Below are positions 1-6,333 of a stretch of 35,372 bases of DNA, piece by piece. The stretch is taken from positions 1-35,372 of the IMG/VR virus record IMGVR_UViG_3300017781_000051; one strand, 5' to 3'. Each line of letters begins with the position of its first letter. The stretch's first letter is position 1. The notes beneath the pieces are model-generated. The model saw only the letters and a program-made list of their open reading frames with translations. It was not told where the DNA came from and ran no database searches. Source of the stretch: a virus. Position numbers and translations under genes: made by a program.

Positions 1-215
1 CGGTGACGTATGAGCTGGATTCCGATTGCTTTGGAAGTTTCAATTTCGAACGTCGCGTGACTATGTTCAAACGGCGACCAGTGCTTGTGGCGTACAAGGT
101 ATTTGAGAAGGCCTGCTGCATTAGTCTTCTTATCCTTACGTGAACTAGATACACGTGCAATCTCCACAATATGCTCTTCAGCATTAGGAGTAATATTTAA
201 AAGTTTTACTTGCAT
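1..215 (-). CDS. thyX: Flavin-dependent thymidylate synthase ThyX, N-terminal part (cut by window edge)
   Basis: ThyX makes dTMP from dUMP using FAD, NADPH and methylene-tetrahydrofolate. The first 71 codons are visible, starting MQVKLLNITPNAEE. They include the ARVS segment, HKHWSPFEHSHATFEI and, at the edge, IQLIRHR, the beginning of the ThyX signature RHRxxSxxExS. The start at 215 overlaps the end of the upstream gene by 32 bases. The C-terminal two thirds lie outside the window, so completeness cannot be judged. Bases 1-180 are about 46% G+C by my count, against roughly 28% in the next sampled line. The codons here are also richer in C and G than in the neighbours, which suggests separate acquisition. 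The family call is firm. Confidence 0.9.
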   Translation of the reverse strand, partial: MQVKLLNITPNAEEHIVEIARVSSSRKDKKTNAAGLLKYLVRHKHWSPFEHSHATFEIETSKAIGIQLIRH

Positions 216-684
216 TTAATTTGTTTAAAGTGTCTATGTTATAATTTTGTAACTTTGCTATATGAAAATACAACTTTTCAGTTGTGTCTCCAAATTGCTC
301 CATAATATCCTGAATATCTTGTTTACTAATTTTAAATTCTTTACTTAATTTAGTTTTTAAATCATCCATTCTTTCATATTCAGTTTTCATTCCATCTTCA
401 AATAATTTATTATAACGTTTTCTAGCACGTAACTCAATTTCAAGATAAAGTCTATCTTGCTCTGGTTCTCTACCTTGGTAATTATCAATAAATTCTTTTT
501 GCTCATCTTTCATCCAAATTAATTCCCACTCAGCTTGTTGAAAATACTCAGGATACTCAAAATCCCCATTTCTAATTTTATCTAAAAGTGAAAACTTATA
601 AGGTAAAGATTTATGAGTTCTAAAACGCCTCCACCAGTAAAATGGTAACGCTCTTCTTCCACTAGGTTTTTTAGGTACTCTCAT
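184..684 (-). CDS. Hypothetical protein, 166 aa, charged
   Basis: I do not recognise a family. The N-terminus is basic and aromatic (RRALPFYWWRRFRTHKS). The middle and C-terminus are rich in Glu, Lys and Arg and look helical, possibly with a short coiled coil around residues 75-130. No membrane segment or signal peptide is visible. Its ATG overlaps the stop of the preceding 157-residue gene, and its own stop overlaps the start of thyX, so it is translated within the same run. Gene status is supported by length and tight packing; the function is unknown. Confidence 0.75.
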   Translation of the reverse strand: MRVPKKPSGRRALPFYWWRRFRTHKSLPYKFSLLDKIRNGDFEYPEYFQQAEWELIWMKDEQKEFIDNYQGREPEQDRLYLEIELRARKRYNKLFEDGMKTEYERMDDLKTKLSKEFKISKQDIQDIMEQFGDTTEKLYFHIAKLQNYNIDTLNKLNASKTFKYYS

Positions 685-1154
685 ACCCCTAAATATTTTT
701 TATATTTTGGATCCATTTTATCATAGTATTTCGTAGTTTGTAAGCTTCTATGAGCTAAATATATGTCCTTTTTGTTATTTATCAAAACCATAAAGCAAGG
801 AGCTAATGATCTAGCATTAAATCCATCAACTTCTAAATCATCATTAGGATTTATACATAAGGCTTTCCAATTACTTAAATCTAATGTTTTTAATGTAGTA
901 TTTAAAAATTTTTGATAACGCTTAGTTTCTCTTTCATCTAATTCGTCATTTTGTATAAAAACTGCTGAGTTTTTGCCAGATTTTACAAAATTATGCATAC
1001 AAATTATAAAATCATTATCAGGACTTAAAGTATCTATATAAATGTTATCATCTTCTCGTTCTTTTTTAGCAAAAGGACAAGTAGGCATACCATTATACTC
1101 ATCTCTTGGTACTTCTAGTACATATTTAATATAATCTAATACCTTATCTTTCAT
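681..1154 (-). CDS. Hypothetical protein, 157 aa
   Basis: Family not recognised. It carries MPTCPFAKK near residue 23 and a second cysteine-containing stretch (FIICMHNF), then a mixed alpha/beta pattern ending in YYDKMDPKYKKYLGV. There is no signal peptide or transmembrane helix. The start overlaps the preceding 32-residue ORF by 11 bases, and the stop overlaps the next gene by 4 bases. It lies in a short run that leads into thyX. A soluble cytoplasmic protein is likely; no function can be assigned. Confidence 0.75.
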   Translation of the reverse strand: MKDKVLDYIKYVLEVPRDEYNGMPTCPFAKKEREDDNIYIDTLSPDNDFIICMHNFVKSGKNSAVFIQNDELDERETKRYQKFLNTTLKTLDLSNWKALCINPNDDLEVDGFNARSLAPCFMVLINNKKDIYLAHRSLQTTKYYDKMDPKYKKYLGV

Positions 1155-1242
1155 TTAATACTTTTATTATTAAATCTCTTAATTCTTTCCTAACAATAGT
1201 ATTATGAATCCACCTATCTAACATTGCATCTATCTCTTCCAT
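1144..1242 (-). CDS. Small ORF, 32 aa
   Basis: This short ORF begins MEEIDAMLDRWIHN and is predicted to be one amphipathic helix. Support comes from layout. Its ATG overlaps the stop of the preceding 45-residue ORF as TAATG, and its 3' end overlaps the start of the 157-residue gene. Such stop/start coupling is used throughout the window. Function unknown. At this length it could still be a chance ORF. Confidence 0.5.
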   Translation of the reverse strand: MEEIDAMLDRWIHNTIVRKELRDLIIKVLNER

Positions 1243-1379
1243 TAGAACCAATATCCAGATATTAATTTATAAAGAACCATTATTATAATTCCTATATAAG
1301 CTACCATAGCTCCTTTAGCAGATGCCTCATATTGTTCTTTAGTTCTTCCTTGTCTATATTTGCGGTCTTCTTCAGTCAT
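1242..1379 (-). CDS. Small membrane protein, 45 aa
   Basis: A charged N-terminal part (MTEEDRKYRQGRTKEQYE) is followed by one hydrophobic helix (about residues 24-41, with VAYIGIIIMVL) and a short SGYWF tail. This fits a single-pass inner-membrane protein. It is the first ORF after the tRNA in transcription order and is coupled to the next ORF by TAATG. No family recognised. Confidence 0.55.
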   Translation of the reverse strand: MTEEDRKYRQGRTKEQYEASAKGAMVAYIGIIIMVLYKLISGYWF

Positions 1380-1403
1380 AGTATTTAATGTTTAATTAGT
1401 TTA

Positions 1404-1441
1404 ATGCGTTTAAATCGCAAGTAAATGCGCATAAAACGCAT
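1404..1441 (-). repeat. Inverted repeat just 3' of the tRNA
   Basis: The arms ATGCGTTT (1404-1411) and AAACGCAT (1434-1441) are perfect inverted copies around a 22-base loop, which itself holds the palindrome ATGCGCAT. In transcription order the structure begins 8 bases after the tRNA 3' end. It could help RNA processing or act as a weak terminator, but no U-run follows, so termination is uncertain. Confidence 0.5.
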
Positions 1442-1448
1442 AATTTTG

Positions 1449-1522
1449 TGGAGAATATCGGAGTCGAACCGATGACCTCTTCGGTGCAAGCGAAGCGCTC
1501 TAGCCAGCTGAGCTAATTCCCC
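1449..1522 (-). tRNA. tRNA-Ala (anticodon UGC)
   Basis: Read on the minus strand, this folds as a complete cloverleaf. The acceptor is GGGGAAT/ATTCTCC with one G-U pair. The D-arm has AGCTCAGCTGGCTAGAGC. The anticodon stem CTTCG/CGAAG encloses the loop CTTGCAC, with anticodon TGC. The T-arm GGTTCGACTCC follows. The discriminator is A; the 3' CCA is not encoded. It sits between the 33-residue ORF after the ligase and a 45-residue membrane ORF, so it is probably cut from the same transcript. UGC reads GCA and related alanine codons. Confidence 0.95.
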
Positions 1523-1529
1523 TTGTAAT

Positions 1530-1631
1530 TTAAAAGTTAGGATCTTTTGAGTCAAAATCATCTACAATATGATCTTTAACAAATTTGATCCACCACTTTT
1601 TAATTTTCTTACATATCTCTTTTAGCTTCAT
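1530..1631 (-). CDS. Small basic ORF, 33 aa, overlapping the ligase end
   Basis: It starts inside the last codons of the DNA ligase gene in another frame (MKLKEICKKIKKWWIKF). It is Lys/Trp-rich in the first half and acidic in the second (VDDFDSKDPNF), and it ends a few bases before the tRNA. It may be translated by coupling to the ligase stop. No family recognised; moderate to low confidence that it is a real gene. Confidence 0.45.
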   Translation of the reverse strand: MKLKEICKKIKKWWIKFVKDHIVDDFDSKDPNF

Positions 1632-2871
1632 AAATATGTTTTACAGTTGGGAATCTTAATGAAATCCCACCTTTATCATTTTTAGTTTCTTCAAAATATT
1701 GAACAGTAATTGTTTTTCCAACAATTGACCCATCCATATACTCCAAACGTTGATCTTGAGTAAATCCACTACCAACTTTTACAATGTGACCTTTATGCTC
1801 AATCCATACTTGTGATAACATAGTCATTGATTCTGATTTTCCATCTCTAACAACCTCATGATTATCTACATCCCAACCTAATACTTCATACTCAGCATCA
1901 TGAAATGACTTAACTTTAACTAAATTTTTAGTACGTTTACCTTCATAACCCACATCTTTACGTAACATTAAACCTTCCCAACTATCTTTATTTTCAACAG
2001 TATTCCAATATTCAAAGTGATCCTGATCTGTAATTAAAGTTTGGTGAGTAAAGCGTAAAATACTTTCATCAATGAATCTACCTCTTAACCACTGCTTTAA
2101 TACAATCAATCTTGGGTATAATGTTCTTTCACTTTTCTCAGCTTCAAATTCTTTTCTAGTAAGCATATCAAATATCATAAATGCTGGGTTAGTAATTTGA
2201 TGATCTTTACGTCTTAATTGTTTCATAACGCCTTGAAAATCTTCATTACCATCTTCATCAACTAAACAAACCTCACCATCAAATACACTATTAATAATGC
2301 CTGTTGCTTCAATTGCTTCCTTAACCTTATTTAATGTAGTAAATTCTTTACCCATTCTACTATAAAGCTTACAATTACCTTCTTCATCAGTAATAGCTAA
2401 ACAACGAACACCATCTAATTTTCTTGAAACCCACCATCTATCATTCCAATCACATTTACCTTTATACTCTTGAGCTAATGCAACTTTAAATGTAGGTATA
2501 AGACCTGGTACTGCTTTGTTAATAATGGAATCACCACATCTAATTTTAAGATCTTTATCTATAATATCATAAATTAAATCCCAATCAATGTTTTTAGTAG
2601 CAAATCTATTAACCAATTCAATTGCAGCATGACCTGTAACTTCTCTATTGGTTAATTTATCTAGCAACTCAAATAATGTACAATCAGTGTAGCTAACTTT
2701 ATCACTATTCTTCTTACAAGTTTTACTTGTAACATGATATTGTTTGTAAGGATTGTAAGTATACTCAAGTACACCATGTATCCACTCAGATTGCTCTTTA
2801 ATTATAGCAATTTTTTCCAAGCTACTACTTGTAGCTCTCATTTTCTCAATAAATATTTTTAATTCAGTCAT
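1609..2871 (-). CDS. 30: ATP-dependent DNA ligase (T4 gp30-like), 420 aa
   Basis: Seals nicks in duplex DNA through a ligase-AMP intermediate and joins Okazaki fragments. The nucleotidyltransferase motifs are in order. Motif I is KLDGVR with the adenylated Lys in WVSRKLDGVRCLAI. Motif III-like DGEVCL, motif IV EGLMLRK and motif V LVKVKSF follow. An RCGDSIINK stretch lies just upstream of motif I. A C-terminal OB-fold part follows (VKVGSGFT region). I chose the ATG at 2871 (MTELKIFIEK), 1 base after the upstream stop, over the ATG at 2919, which would add 16 residues inside the neighbour. Length is close to the T4 enzyme. It is the second gene of the operon driven from the promoter at 3123-3153. 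Confidence 0.93.
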   Translation of the reverse strand: MTELKIFIEKMRATSSSLEKIAIIKEQSEWIHGVLEYTYNPYKQYHVTSKTCKKNSDKVSYTDCTLFELLDKLTNREVTGHAAIELVNRFATKNIDWDLIYDIIDKDLKIRCGDSIINKAVPGLIPTFKVALAQEYKGKCDWNDRWWVSRKLDGVRCLAITDEEGNCKLYSRMGKEFTTLNKVKEAIEATGIINSVFDGEVCLVDEDGNEDFQGVMKQLRRKDHQITNPAFMIFDMLTRKEFEAEKSERTLYPRLIVLKQWLRGRFIDESILRFTHQTLITDQDHFEYWNTVENKDSWEGLMLRKDVGYEGKRTKNLVKVKSFHDAEYEVLGWDVDNHEVVRDGKSESMTMLSQVWIEHKGHIVKVGSGFTQDQRLEYMDGSIVGKTITVQYFEETKNDKGGISLRFPTVKHIYEAKRDM

Positions 2872-2872
2872 A

Positions 2873-3094
2873 TTAATAAGTTTCAAATTCAAATTGTTTT
2901 TTCTCATGGTCATGCTCACTGTAAATGTTTAAATTTAAAAATTCATTTTCATTTAAGTAAAACATGTTTTCTTTTTCTGTTGGATCCCAACCGATAACAA
3001 AATCAACCTCTTCTTTGGTCAATATCATTTTAGTGTTAACCAACATTTCGAATTTCTCATTCTTTAACTGCTCTTCATACAAATACTCTGTCAT
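2873..3094 (-). CDS. Hypothetical acidic protein, 73 aa
   Basis: Unrecognised small acidic protein (MTEYLYEEQLKNEKFEM...). It is rich in Glu, Asn and Phe, with no membrane segment. It is the first gene after the promoter at 3123-3153 and ends 1 base before the chosen ligase start, so the two are probably translated together. The leader carries AATAAAGGTT just before the ATG, a form repeated before several genes here. Confidence 0.7.
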   Translation of the reverse strand: MTEYLYEEQLKNEKFEMLVNTKMILTKEEVDFVIGWDPTEKENMFYLNENEFLNLNIYSEHDHEKKQFEFETY

Positions 3095-3122
3095 AACCTT
3101 TATTTTAATTATTAATTCGTGG

Positions 3123-3153
3123 TGAATATACGAAAGGGGATTGGCTAAGCCAA
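3123..3153 (-). promoter_or_regulatory. Promoter: TTG-N20-TATATTCA, drives the ligase operon
   Basis: TTGG at 3153-3150, a 20-base gap, then TATATTCA at 3130-3123 preceded by TTTCG. Spacing and sequence match the other members of the series and resemble the Bacteroidota -33 TTTG / -7 TAnnTTTG consensus. The -33 element lies in the upstream arm of the terminator hairpin at 3136-3158. Confidence 0.75.
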
Positions 3154-3158
3154 CCCCC
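3136..3158 (-). terminator. Terminator hairpin at the end of the 3158-3277 ORF
   Basis: A ten-pair stem (GGGGGTTGGC / GCCAATCCCC, one G-U) with loop TTA, followed by TTT. It starts right at the stop codon of the 39-residue ORF. The U-run is short, so efficiency is uncertain, but the stem is very stable for this AT-rich genome. Confidence 0.7.
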
Positions 3159-3277
3159 TATGCGTTTTTCTTCAACATATCTTCAATATAATTCCTCTGG
3201 TTTTCAGTTTTTTTACTTTCAGCTACTTCCCTCCAAAACCACTTCTTTATAAACTTATTCCATATCCAACTTCTCAT
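3158..3277 (-). CDS. Small basic/aromatic protein, 39 aa
   Basis: Begins MRSWIWNKFIKKWFWREV and ends YIEDMLKKNA. The Trp-rich amphipathic N-terminus could lie on a membrane surface. Its start codon overlaps the upstream stop (ATGA), and its stop codon touches the terminator hairpin, so it is the last gene of its operon. Family not recognised. Confidence 0.6.
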   Translation of the reverse strand: MRSWIWNKFIKKWFWREVAESKKTENQRNYIEDMLKKNA

Positions 3278-3591
3278 TTATATACTTTCATTTGTTTAAT
3301 TTCATTTAATATACGACCAAGTAACCCACTATTACTAGAAGTTAAACGTCTATTTTCATTAATTTGCTCTTGCAAACGCTTAGTGTGATCGATTTTAGGA
3401 GTTGAGTATTGCTTCCAATCTAACCAGAAGCCAATAGCAACAACTACATTCATTCCAAGCGAAGCAAAAAGGATTTTTACGTCACTATAAACATCAAGCG
3501 AAAGCGAAAGGTGAAAATGTCCCACCATCCAAAAGGGAATAGCTAGCTGTTGACTTATCCAAATTAATATAAATTTAATAAACTTCATCAT
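3274..3591 (-). CDS. Membrane protein, 105 aa
   Basis: Two hydrophobic stretches are visible: residues about 4-25 (FIKFILIWISQQLAIPFWMV) and 38-58 (VKILFASLGMNVVVAIGFWL). A hydrophilic tail follows, with a Lys/Arg/Asn-rich helix (TKRLQEQINENRRL). This suggests a two-pass inner-membrane protein with a cytoplasmic tail. It overlaps the zinc-ribbon gene upstream by 17 bases. The two-pass layout is compatible with a holin or an anchoring protein, but nothing specific supports either. Confidence 0.7.
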   Translation of the reverse strand: MMKFIKFILIWISQQLAIPFWMVGHFHLSLSLDVYSDVKILFASLGMNVVVAIGFWLDWKQYSTPKIDHTKRLQEQINENRRLTSSNSGLLGRILNEIKQMKVYK

Positions 3592-3796
3592 CTTCTTTTT
3601 TTAAACCTCTAAAGCGCTTTACATTTTGCTTCATTTTAGTATTTTTGGGCTCATCCACTTCCAAAGTTGCTCCACAACTATCGCATTGATATAATCCAGT
3701 CGTCCAATTCATACTAAATCCTTCAGCTCCACATTTTAAGCAAGGGTGAAATGGATTCATTTCATCATCAAACTCATCATAATTAATCTTACTCAT
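3575..3796 (-). CDS. Zinc-ribbon protein, 73 aa
   Basis: Two CxxC knuckles, CLKC near residue 19 and CDSC near residue 38, are spaced as in a zinc ribbon, with aromatic and glycine residues between them. The C-terminus is basic and charged (KMKQNVKRFRGLKKEDDEVY). A small DNA-, RNA- or protein-binding zinc protein is likely. It overlaps both neighbours by a few bases. The specific family is not recognised. Confidence 0.7.
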   Translation of the reverse strand: MSKINYDEFDDEMNPFHPCLKCGAEGFSMNWTTGLYQCDSCGATLEVDEPKNTKMKQNVKRFRGLKKEDDEVY

Positions 3797-4010
3797 TTTC
3801 CTCTAATATTTGAGCTTCCTCAATTGTTTCACACATTAAAAAGTGGGTTGGTGTTCTCAAAACATGATCACACCCTAAGTAATCCCTCCATGCTTGTAGG
3901 AGCTCCATATTTAACTTATTTTGACCTTTTTGTTCAAACATGTGGACAGGCGTCTCTCGCTTAACCACATAGGCTTGATCATTTACATATTTTAAGTAAT
4001 CGGTTATCAT
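3789..4010 (-). CDS. Hypothetical protein, 73 aa
   Basis: Unrecognised soluble protein (MITDYLKYVNDQAYVVKRE...). It contains LLQAWRDYLGCDHVLRTPTH and ends CETIEEAQILEENE. Its stop overlaps the start of the zinc-ribbon gene. The sequence before its ATG holds CGTATATACG, but no -33 element at the correct distance, so I do not call a promoter there. Confidence 0.65.
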   Translation of the reverse strand: MITDYLKYVNDQAYVVKRETPVHMFEQKGQNKLNMELLQAWRDYLGCDHVLRTPTHFLMCETIEEAQILEENE

Positions 4011-4045
4011 CGTATATACGTATTAACTGGATATTAGTTGTATAA

Positions 4046-4059
4046 AAGCTTTTTAGCTT
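4046..4059 (-). terminator. Weak hairpin after the 43-residue ORF
   Basis: AAGCT / AGCTT forms a five-pair stem with loop AAAA, followed by TTATA on the minus strand. The stop codon of the 4053-4184 ORF lies in the loop. Possible weak terminator or chance structure. Confidence 0.3.
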
Positions 4060-4184
4060 CTTTTACCTCGCTTTGTTTTAAATTCACTAATAATTTGTTT
4101 ATTTGCTTTTGCTTTTTTTTCTGCTATAATTTGTCTATAAATGGGGCTTTCCCACTCACAACCTCTATATTCTCTCTTTTTCAT
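4053..4184 (-). CDS. Small basic protein, 43 aa
   Basis: Starts MKKREYRGCEWESPIYRQII and continues with a strongly basic helix (AEKKAKANKQII) and an FKTKRGKRS end. Net charge is high, so nucleic-acid binding is possible. Its start lies inside the end of the upstream 64-residue gene. Family not recognised. Confidence 0.5.
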   Translation of the reverse strand: MKKREYRGCEWESPIYRQIIAEKKAKANKQIISEFKTKRGKRS

Positions 4185-4359
4185 ATACTATTTTAAATGC
4201 TTCTTCTAATGTTATTCCTTCACTTTCGGGTCTAAACCCAACCATAAATCCTTTTTCATCAACATCTAATTCATCTAGTTCACCATCAAACCAACAATCA
4301 TCATGATAATGAGCCCACCAACCATTTTCTAGTAAGTATTGTCTTTTATTTATTTCCAT
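4165..4359 (-). CDS. Hypothetical acidic protein, 64 aa
   Basis: I choose the ATG at 4359 (MEINKRQYLLENGWWAHYHD) rather than 4395, because the longer start would run far into the upstream membrane gene with a hydrophobic leader that looks accidental. The protein holds WWAHYHDDCWFDGELDEL and a C-terminal helix (LEEAFKIVYEKERI). Small proteins with a NGWWxHxHxDxW-like core are common in phage genomes; I cannot name the family. Confidence 0.6.
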   Translation of the reverse strand: MEINKRQYLLENGWWAHYHDDCWFDGELDELDVDEKGFMVGFRPESEGITLEEAFKIVYEKERI

Positions 4360-4706
4360 AATACTTGAATACAAACCAACAATAAAGATAAACATAAACT
4401 AACTAATGTTTTAGCACTTATACCTTCATTAAAATGAAATCCAACAAATGTAGCATATATAATCATTCCAATTCCAAATCCAATAAATCTAGCAGGCCAT
4501 AATAAACCTCCTACACCTGCTACAGTATACTTTGTTCCCCAAATATAAAAAAACGACAGTATCATACCACATGCTGCTACTATAATTTCATTTTTCCTAA
4601 ACCAATCTGTTGATTTTAAAAATTGCCCATTTAATTGATAAAATGTTAATATATGAGCTATTAAAAACATACCTGCTCCAATTACTAAATCTCCAATCTT
4701 AATCAT
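4350..4706 (-). CDS. Integral membrane protein, 118 aa
   Basis: Four hydrophobic segments are visible: about residues 4-22, 44-60, 67-86 and 99-116. It contains glycine-rich turns (VAGVGGLLWPARFIGFGIGM). It has no charged catalytic motif and looks like a compact four-helix membrane protein. It lies between two other small genes and ends 10 bases into the next one. No family recognised. Confidence 0.65.
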   Translation of the reverse strand: MIKIGDLVIGAGMFLIAHILTFYQLNGQFLKSTDWFRKNEIIVAACGMILSFFYIWGTKYTVAGVGGLLWPARFIGFGIGMIIYATFVGFHFNEGISAKTLVSLCLSLLLVCIQVLWK

Positions 4707-4708
4707 AC

Positions 4709-4888
4709 TTATTTTTTTCTAAATTGTCCTGTTATAAGCATCCAAATAAAATTTATAATAACCCAGGGCCATATAAATATTAGGATAAATCTCTCTAAAT
4801 TTTCAAATTTTACTTTTGTGTAATTTGAAGCTATTTCTACCAAAAAGGCAAAAATAACTCCAATTACTACATAATTTATTATAATCAT
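4709..4888 (-). CDS. Small membrane protein, 59 aa
   Basis: Two hydrophobic helices (residues about 2-19, INYVVIGVIFAFLV, and about 33-53, FILIFIWPWVIINFIWMLI) flank a short polar loop. The C-terminus is basic (TGQFRKK). The start lies 2 bases after the RadA-like gene stop, and the stop is 2 bases before the next gene, so it is surely co-transcribed. Hairpin-type membrane protein; role unknown. Confidence 0.6.
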   Translation of the reverse strand: MIIINYVVIGVIFAFLVEIASNYTKVKFENLERFILIFIWPWVIINFIWMLITGQFRKK

Positions 4889-4890
4889 AA

Positions 4891-5691
4891 TTACATTACT
4901 CCGTTTATAGGCTCATCAAATAACCAATTCACCTTATTTTTACTATTCAAATTAAAAAACAACTTATTTCCATTACCACCTCGACGGTTTTTACTAAAAT
5001 GGAAGAAACGTTGACCTTCACTATCAAATTTTAAATGACCCATTGCTGTTGTCATATGCTTAATCTTATTTGACCCAACAAATGTTCCACCTTTGGTAAC
5101 TTGTTGAATGATCAAAAACGTTGAATTTATTTTTTCATCATTATTTGCTTGATTATGCTCATCTAGTAATTGCAAAATACGATTGGTATTTGACTTACCA
5201 GTACCTCCAAAATAATCAACATAATTATCTGAAATTTCAGCAAGTGAATCAATCAAAACACAATCATAACCCTCTTTAAGTGCAGTTCTAAGAACAACAT
5301 CAGGATTAACTTCACTATAATCACCCATAAATAGGATATCTAGCTCTCCAAACTTTGGAAACCTACGAACATAACCAACCATATCAATCGCATTCATTTC
5401 ACCTGAAATAAACAAACATTTTTTACCTTTTGCTTGAAGATCTCCTAAAACATCAAGTAATACTGTTGTTTTACCAACACCTGGATCACCAGTAATTACA
5501 ACATTTGTACCAGGCATAACACCACCTTCCATACTGAAGAAAGCATCAACTTTAGTACCTGTTCTCATAGGTTCAAACAATTTCTTGTTGAACTCCATGT
5601 CATTCATTTTTACTGTTTTAACATTCAATTTCATAGTAGTTGTTTCAACAACTTGCTTACTTGGACGACCTCTTTTTACTTTGTTTTGCAT
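4891..5691 (-). CDS. RadA/Sms-like RecA-superfamily ATPase, 266 aa
   Basis: A single RecA-type core. Walker A is GDPGVGKTT (about residue 67), followed by LFISGEM. Walker B is YDCVLIDSL. IIQQVTK and the RadA-type KNRRGG motif near the C-terminus match the KNRFG motif of RadA, which couples ATP use to DNA branch migration. The RadA zinc finger and the Lon-like C-terminal domain are absent, so this is a minimal core. The N-terminal VKRGRPSK resembles an AT-hook. In a T4-like phage it may do recombination work usually given to UvsX. It is the first gene after the promoter at 5744-5774, with a shared leader block. A DnaB-like or KaiC-like ATPase is the alternative. Confidence 0.8.
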   Translation of the reverse strand: MQNKVKRGRPSKQVVETTTMKLNVKTVKMNDMEFNKKLFEPMRTGTKVDAFFSMEGGVMPGTNVVITGDPGVGKTTVLLDVLGDLQAKGKKCLFISGEMNAIDMVGYVRRFPKFGELDILFMGDYSEVNPDVVLRTALKEGYDCVLIDSLAEISDNYVDYFGGTGKSNTNRILQLLDEHNQANNDEKINSTFLIIQQVTKGGTFVGSNKIKHMTTAMGHLKFDSEGQRFFHFSKNRRGGNGNKLFFNLNSKNKVNWLFDEPINGVM

Positions 5692-5718
5692 AACCTTTAT
5701 TTAATTAATTTAACATTT

Positions 5719-5741
5719 TTGGGCTCTCACCTCATTTACCC
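5719..5741 (-). promoter_or_regulatory. Shared leader block (copy A)
   Basis: Just downstream of the promoter the transcript reads GGGTAAATGAGGTGAGAGCC followed by CAA. The same block recurs at 5987-6010 and 9576-9598, each time right after a TATATTTA promoter. It is a possible RNA-level control element. The ATG in this copy opens a two-codon frame (ATG AGG TGA), so a conserved leader peptide is unlikely. Confidence 0.5.
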
Positions 5742-5743
5742 TG

Positions 5744-5774
5744 TAAATATACGAACAGGATCTCGCTTCTCCAC
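5744..5774 (-). promoter_or_regulatory. Promoter: GTG-N20-TATATTTA, drives the RadA-like gene
   Basis: TATATTTA at 5751-5744 is preceded by GTTCG. The -33 position holds GTGG instead of TTGG at the standard 20-base spacing. The spacer GAGAAGCGAGATCCTG is close to that of the promoter at 9600-9630. Confidence 0.7.
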
Positions 5775-5779
5775 ATTTT

Positions 5780-5962
5780 TTAGCAATTACTTTCATTAGC
5801 CCACTCATTATCTAATTCTGCTGAACAATAAATTTCAATATCTTCTCTAATTTCTGTAATTTCATTTAATACTAAATCACACATTTCCGTACACTCTTGG
5901 TCTGTGATAAAACCATTTGCATAACCATTAATTAATTCTAGAACTTGATTTTCTTTTGACAT
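5780..5962 (-). CDS. Hypothetical acidic protein, 60 aa
   Basis: The start is set at 5962 (MSKENQVLELINGYANG). A longer reading frame to 6064 would run through the promoter and the terminator hairpin and is therefore rejected. The protein is acidic and helical, with two to three cysteines (CTEMC and a C-terminal NC). It is alone between the promoter at 6012-6042 and the next promoter at 5744-5774, so it seems to have its own short transcript. Family not recognised. Confidence 0.65.
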   Translation of the reverse strand: MSKENQVLELINGYANGFITDQECTEMCDLVLNEITEIREDIEIYCSAELDNEWANESNC

Positions 5963-5986
5963 AACTTTTATTTTAATTTTAAATGC

Positions 5987-6010
5987 TTGGCTTCGCGCCT
6001 CATTTACCCC
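5987..6010 (-). promoter_or_regulatory. Shared leader block (copy B)
   Basis: GGGGTAAATGAGGCGCGAAG followed by CCAA, directly downstream of TATATTTA. It matches copies A and C at most positions of AAATGAGGYGMGARCCCAA. Here the internal ATG opens an 11-codon frame, unlike copy A. Confidence 0.5.
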
Positions 6011-6011
6011 G

Positions 6012-6042
6012 TAAATATACGAAAAAAAAACCGGGTATCCAA
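6012..6042 (-). promoter_or_regulatory. Promoter: TTG-N20-TATATTTA inside a terminator
   Basis: TTTGG at the -33 position (TTG 6042-6040) sits in the loop and right arm of the terminator hairpin. The terminator U-run forms part of the 20-base spacer and is followed by CG and TATATTTA (6019-6012). It drives the 60-residue protein gene. Confidence 0.75.
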
Positions 6043-6055
6043 ATGGATACACCGG
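6022..6055 (-). terminator. Strong intrinsic terminator
   Basis: On the minus strand ACCGGTGTATCC pairs with GGATACCCGGT (eleven pairs, one bulged T) around an ATTT loop, followed by nine T. This is the clearest intrinsic terminator in the window. It ends the operon of the outer-membrane and two-helix membrane proteins. Confidence 0.9.
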
Positions 6056-6079
6056 TTTCTTCAATTTATGTTTATTAAC

Positions 6080-6307
6080 TTATTTCTTATCTATAAAAAA
6101 TTTAGCTAAAATAACTAGTGCTACTAAACCAACAAATCCTCCCTCACCAAAGCTTGAGATTAAACCTGTTAAGTTACCAACTACATCCATTCCGAATATA
6201 GTTTGACCAGTTAAAACATTCCATAGGATCGCTACTGGAAGAACTGCCATCATAATTGATAACAAACCTCCAAAAAATCCAGTTACATACTTAATTACAT
6301 TTTCCAT
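6080..6307 (-). CDS. Two-helix membrane protein, 75 aa (holin-like size)
   Basis: Hydrophobic helices at about residues 7-34 (GFFGGLLSIMMAVLPVAILW) and 57-71 (FVGLVALVILAKFF) flank a polar loop (GQTIFGMDVVGNLTGL). The C-terminus is FIDKK. Size and topology fit class II holins, but many phages encode such proteins for other uses. It follows the outer-membrane protein by 26 bases and is closed by a strong terminator, so the pair forms one unit. A role at the envelope is likely; holin is only a possibility. Confidence 0.7.
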   Translation of the reverse strand: MENVIKYVTGFFGGLLSIMMAVLPVAILWNVLTGQTIFGMDVVGNLTGLISSFGEGGFVGLVALVILAKFFIDKK

Positions 6308-6333
6308 TTTAATTTAATTTAAGTTAAACAATA

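Noticed and set aside
4011-4025. CGTATATACG before the 3789-4010 gene as a promoter
   Set aside because: No TTG at 20 bases upstream, and the element touches the start codon; it does not fit the series.
6001-6064. Extended N-terminus for the 5780 gene
   Set aside because: The frame crosses a strong terminator and a promoter; the downstream ATG at 5962 fits the leader and context.
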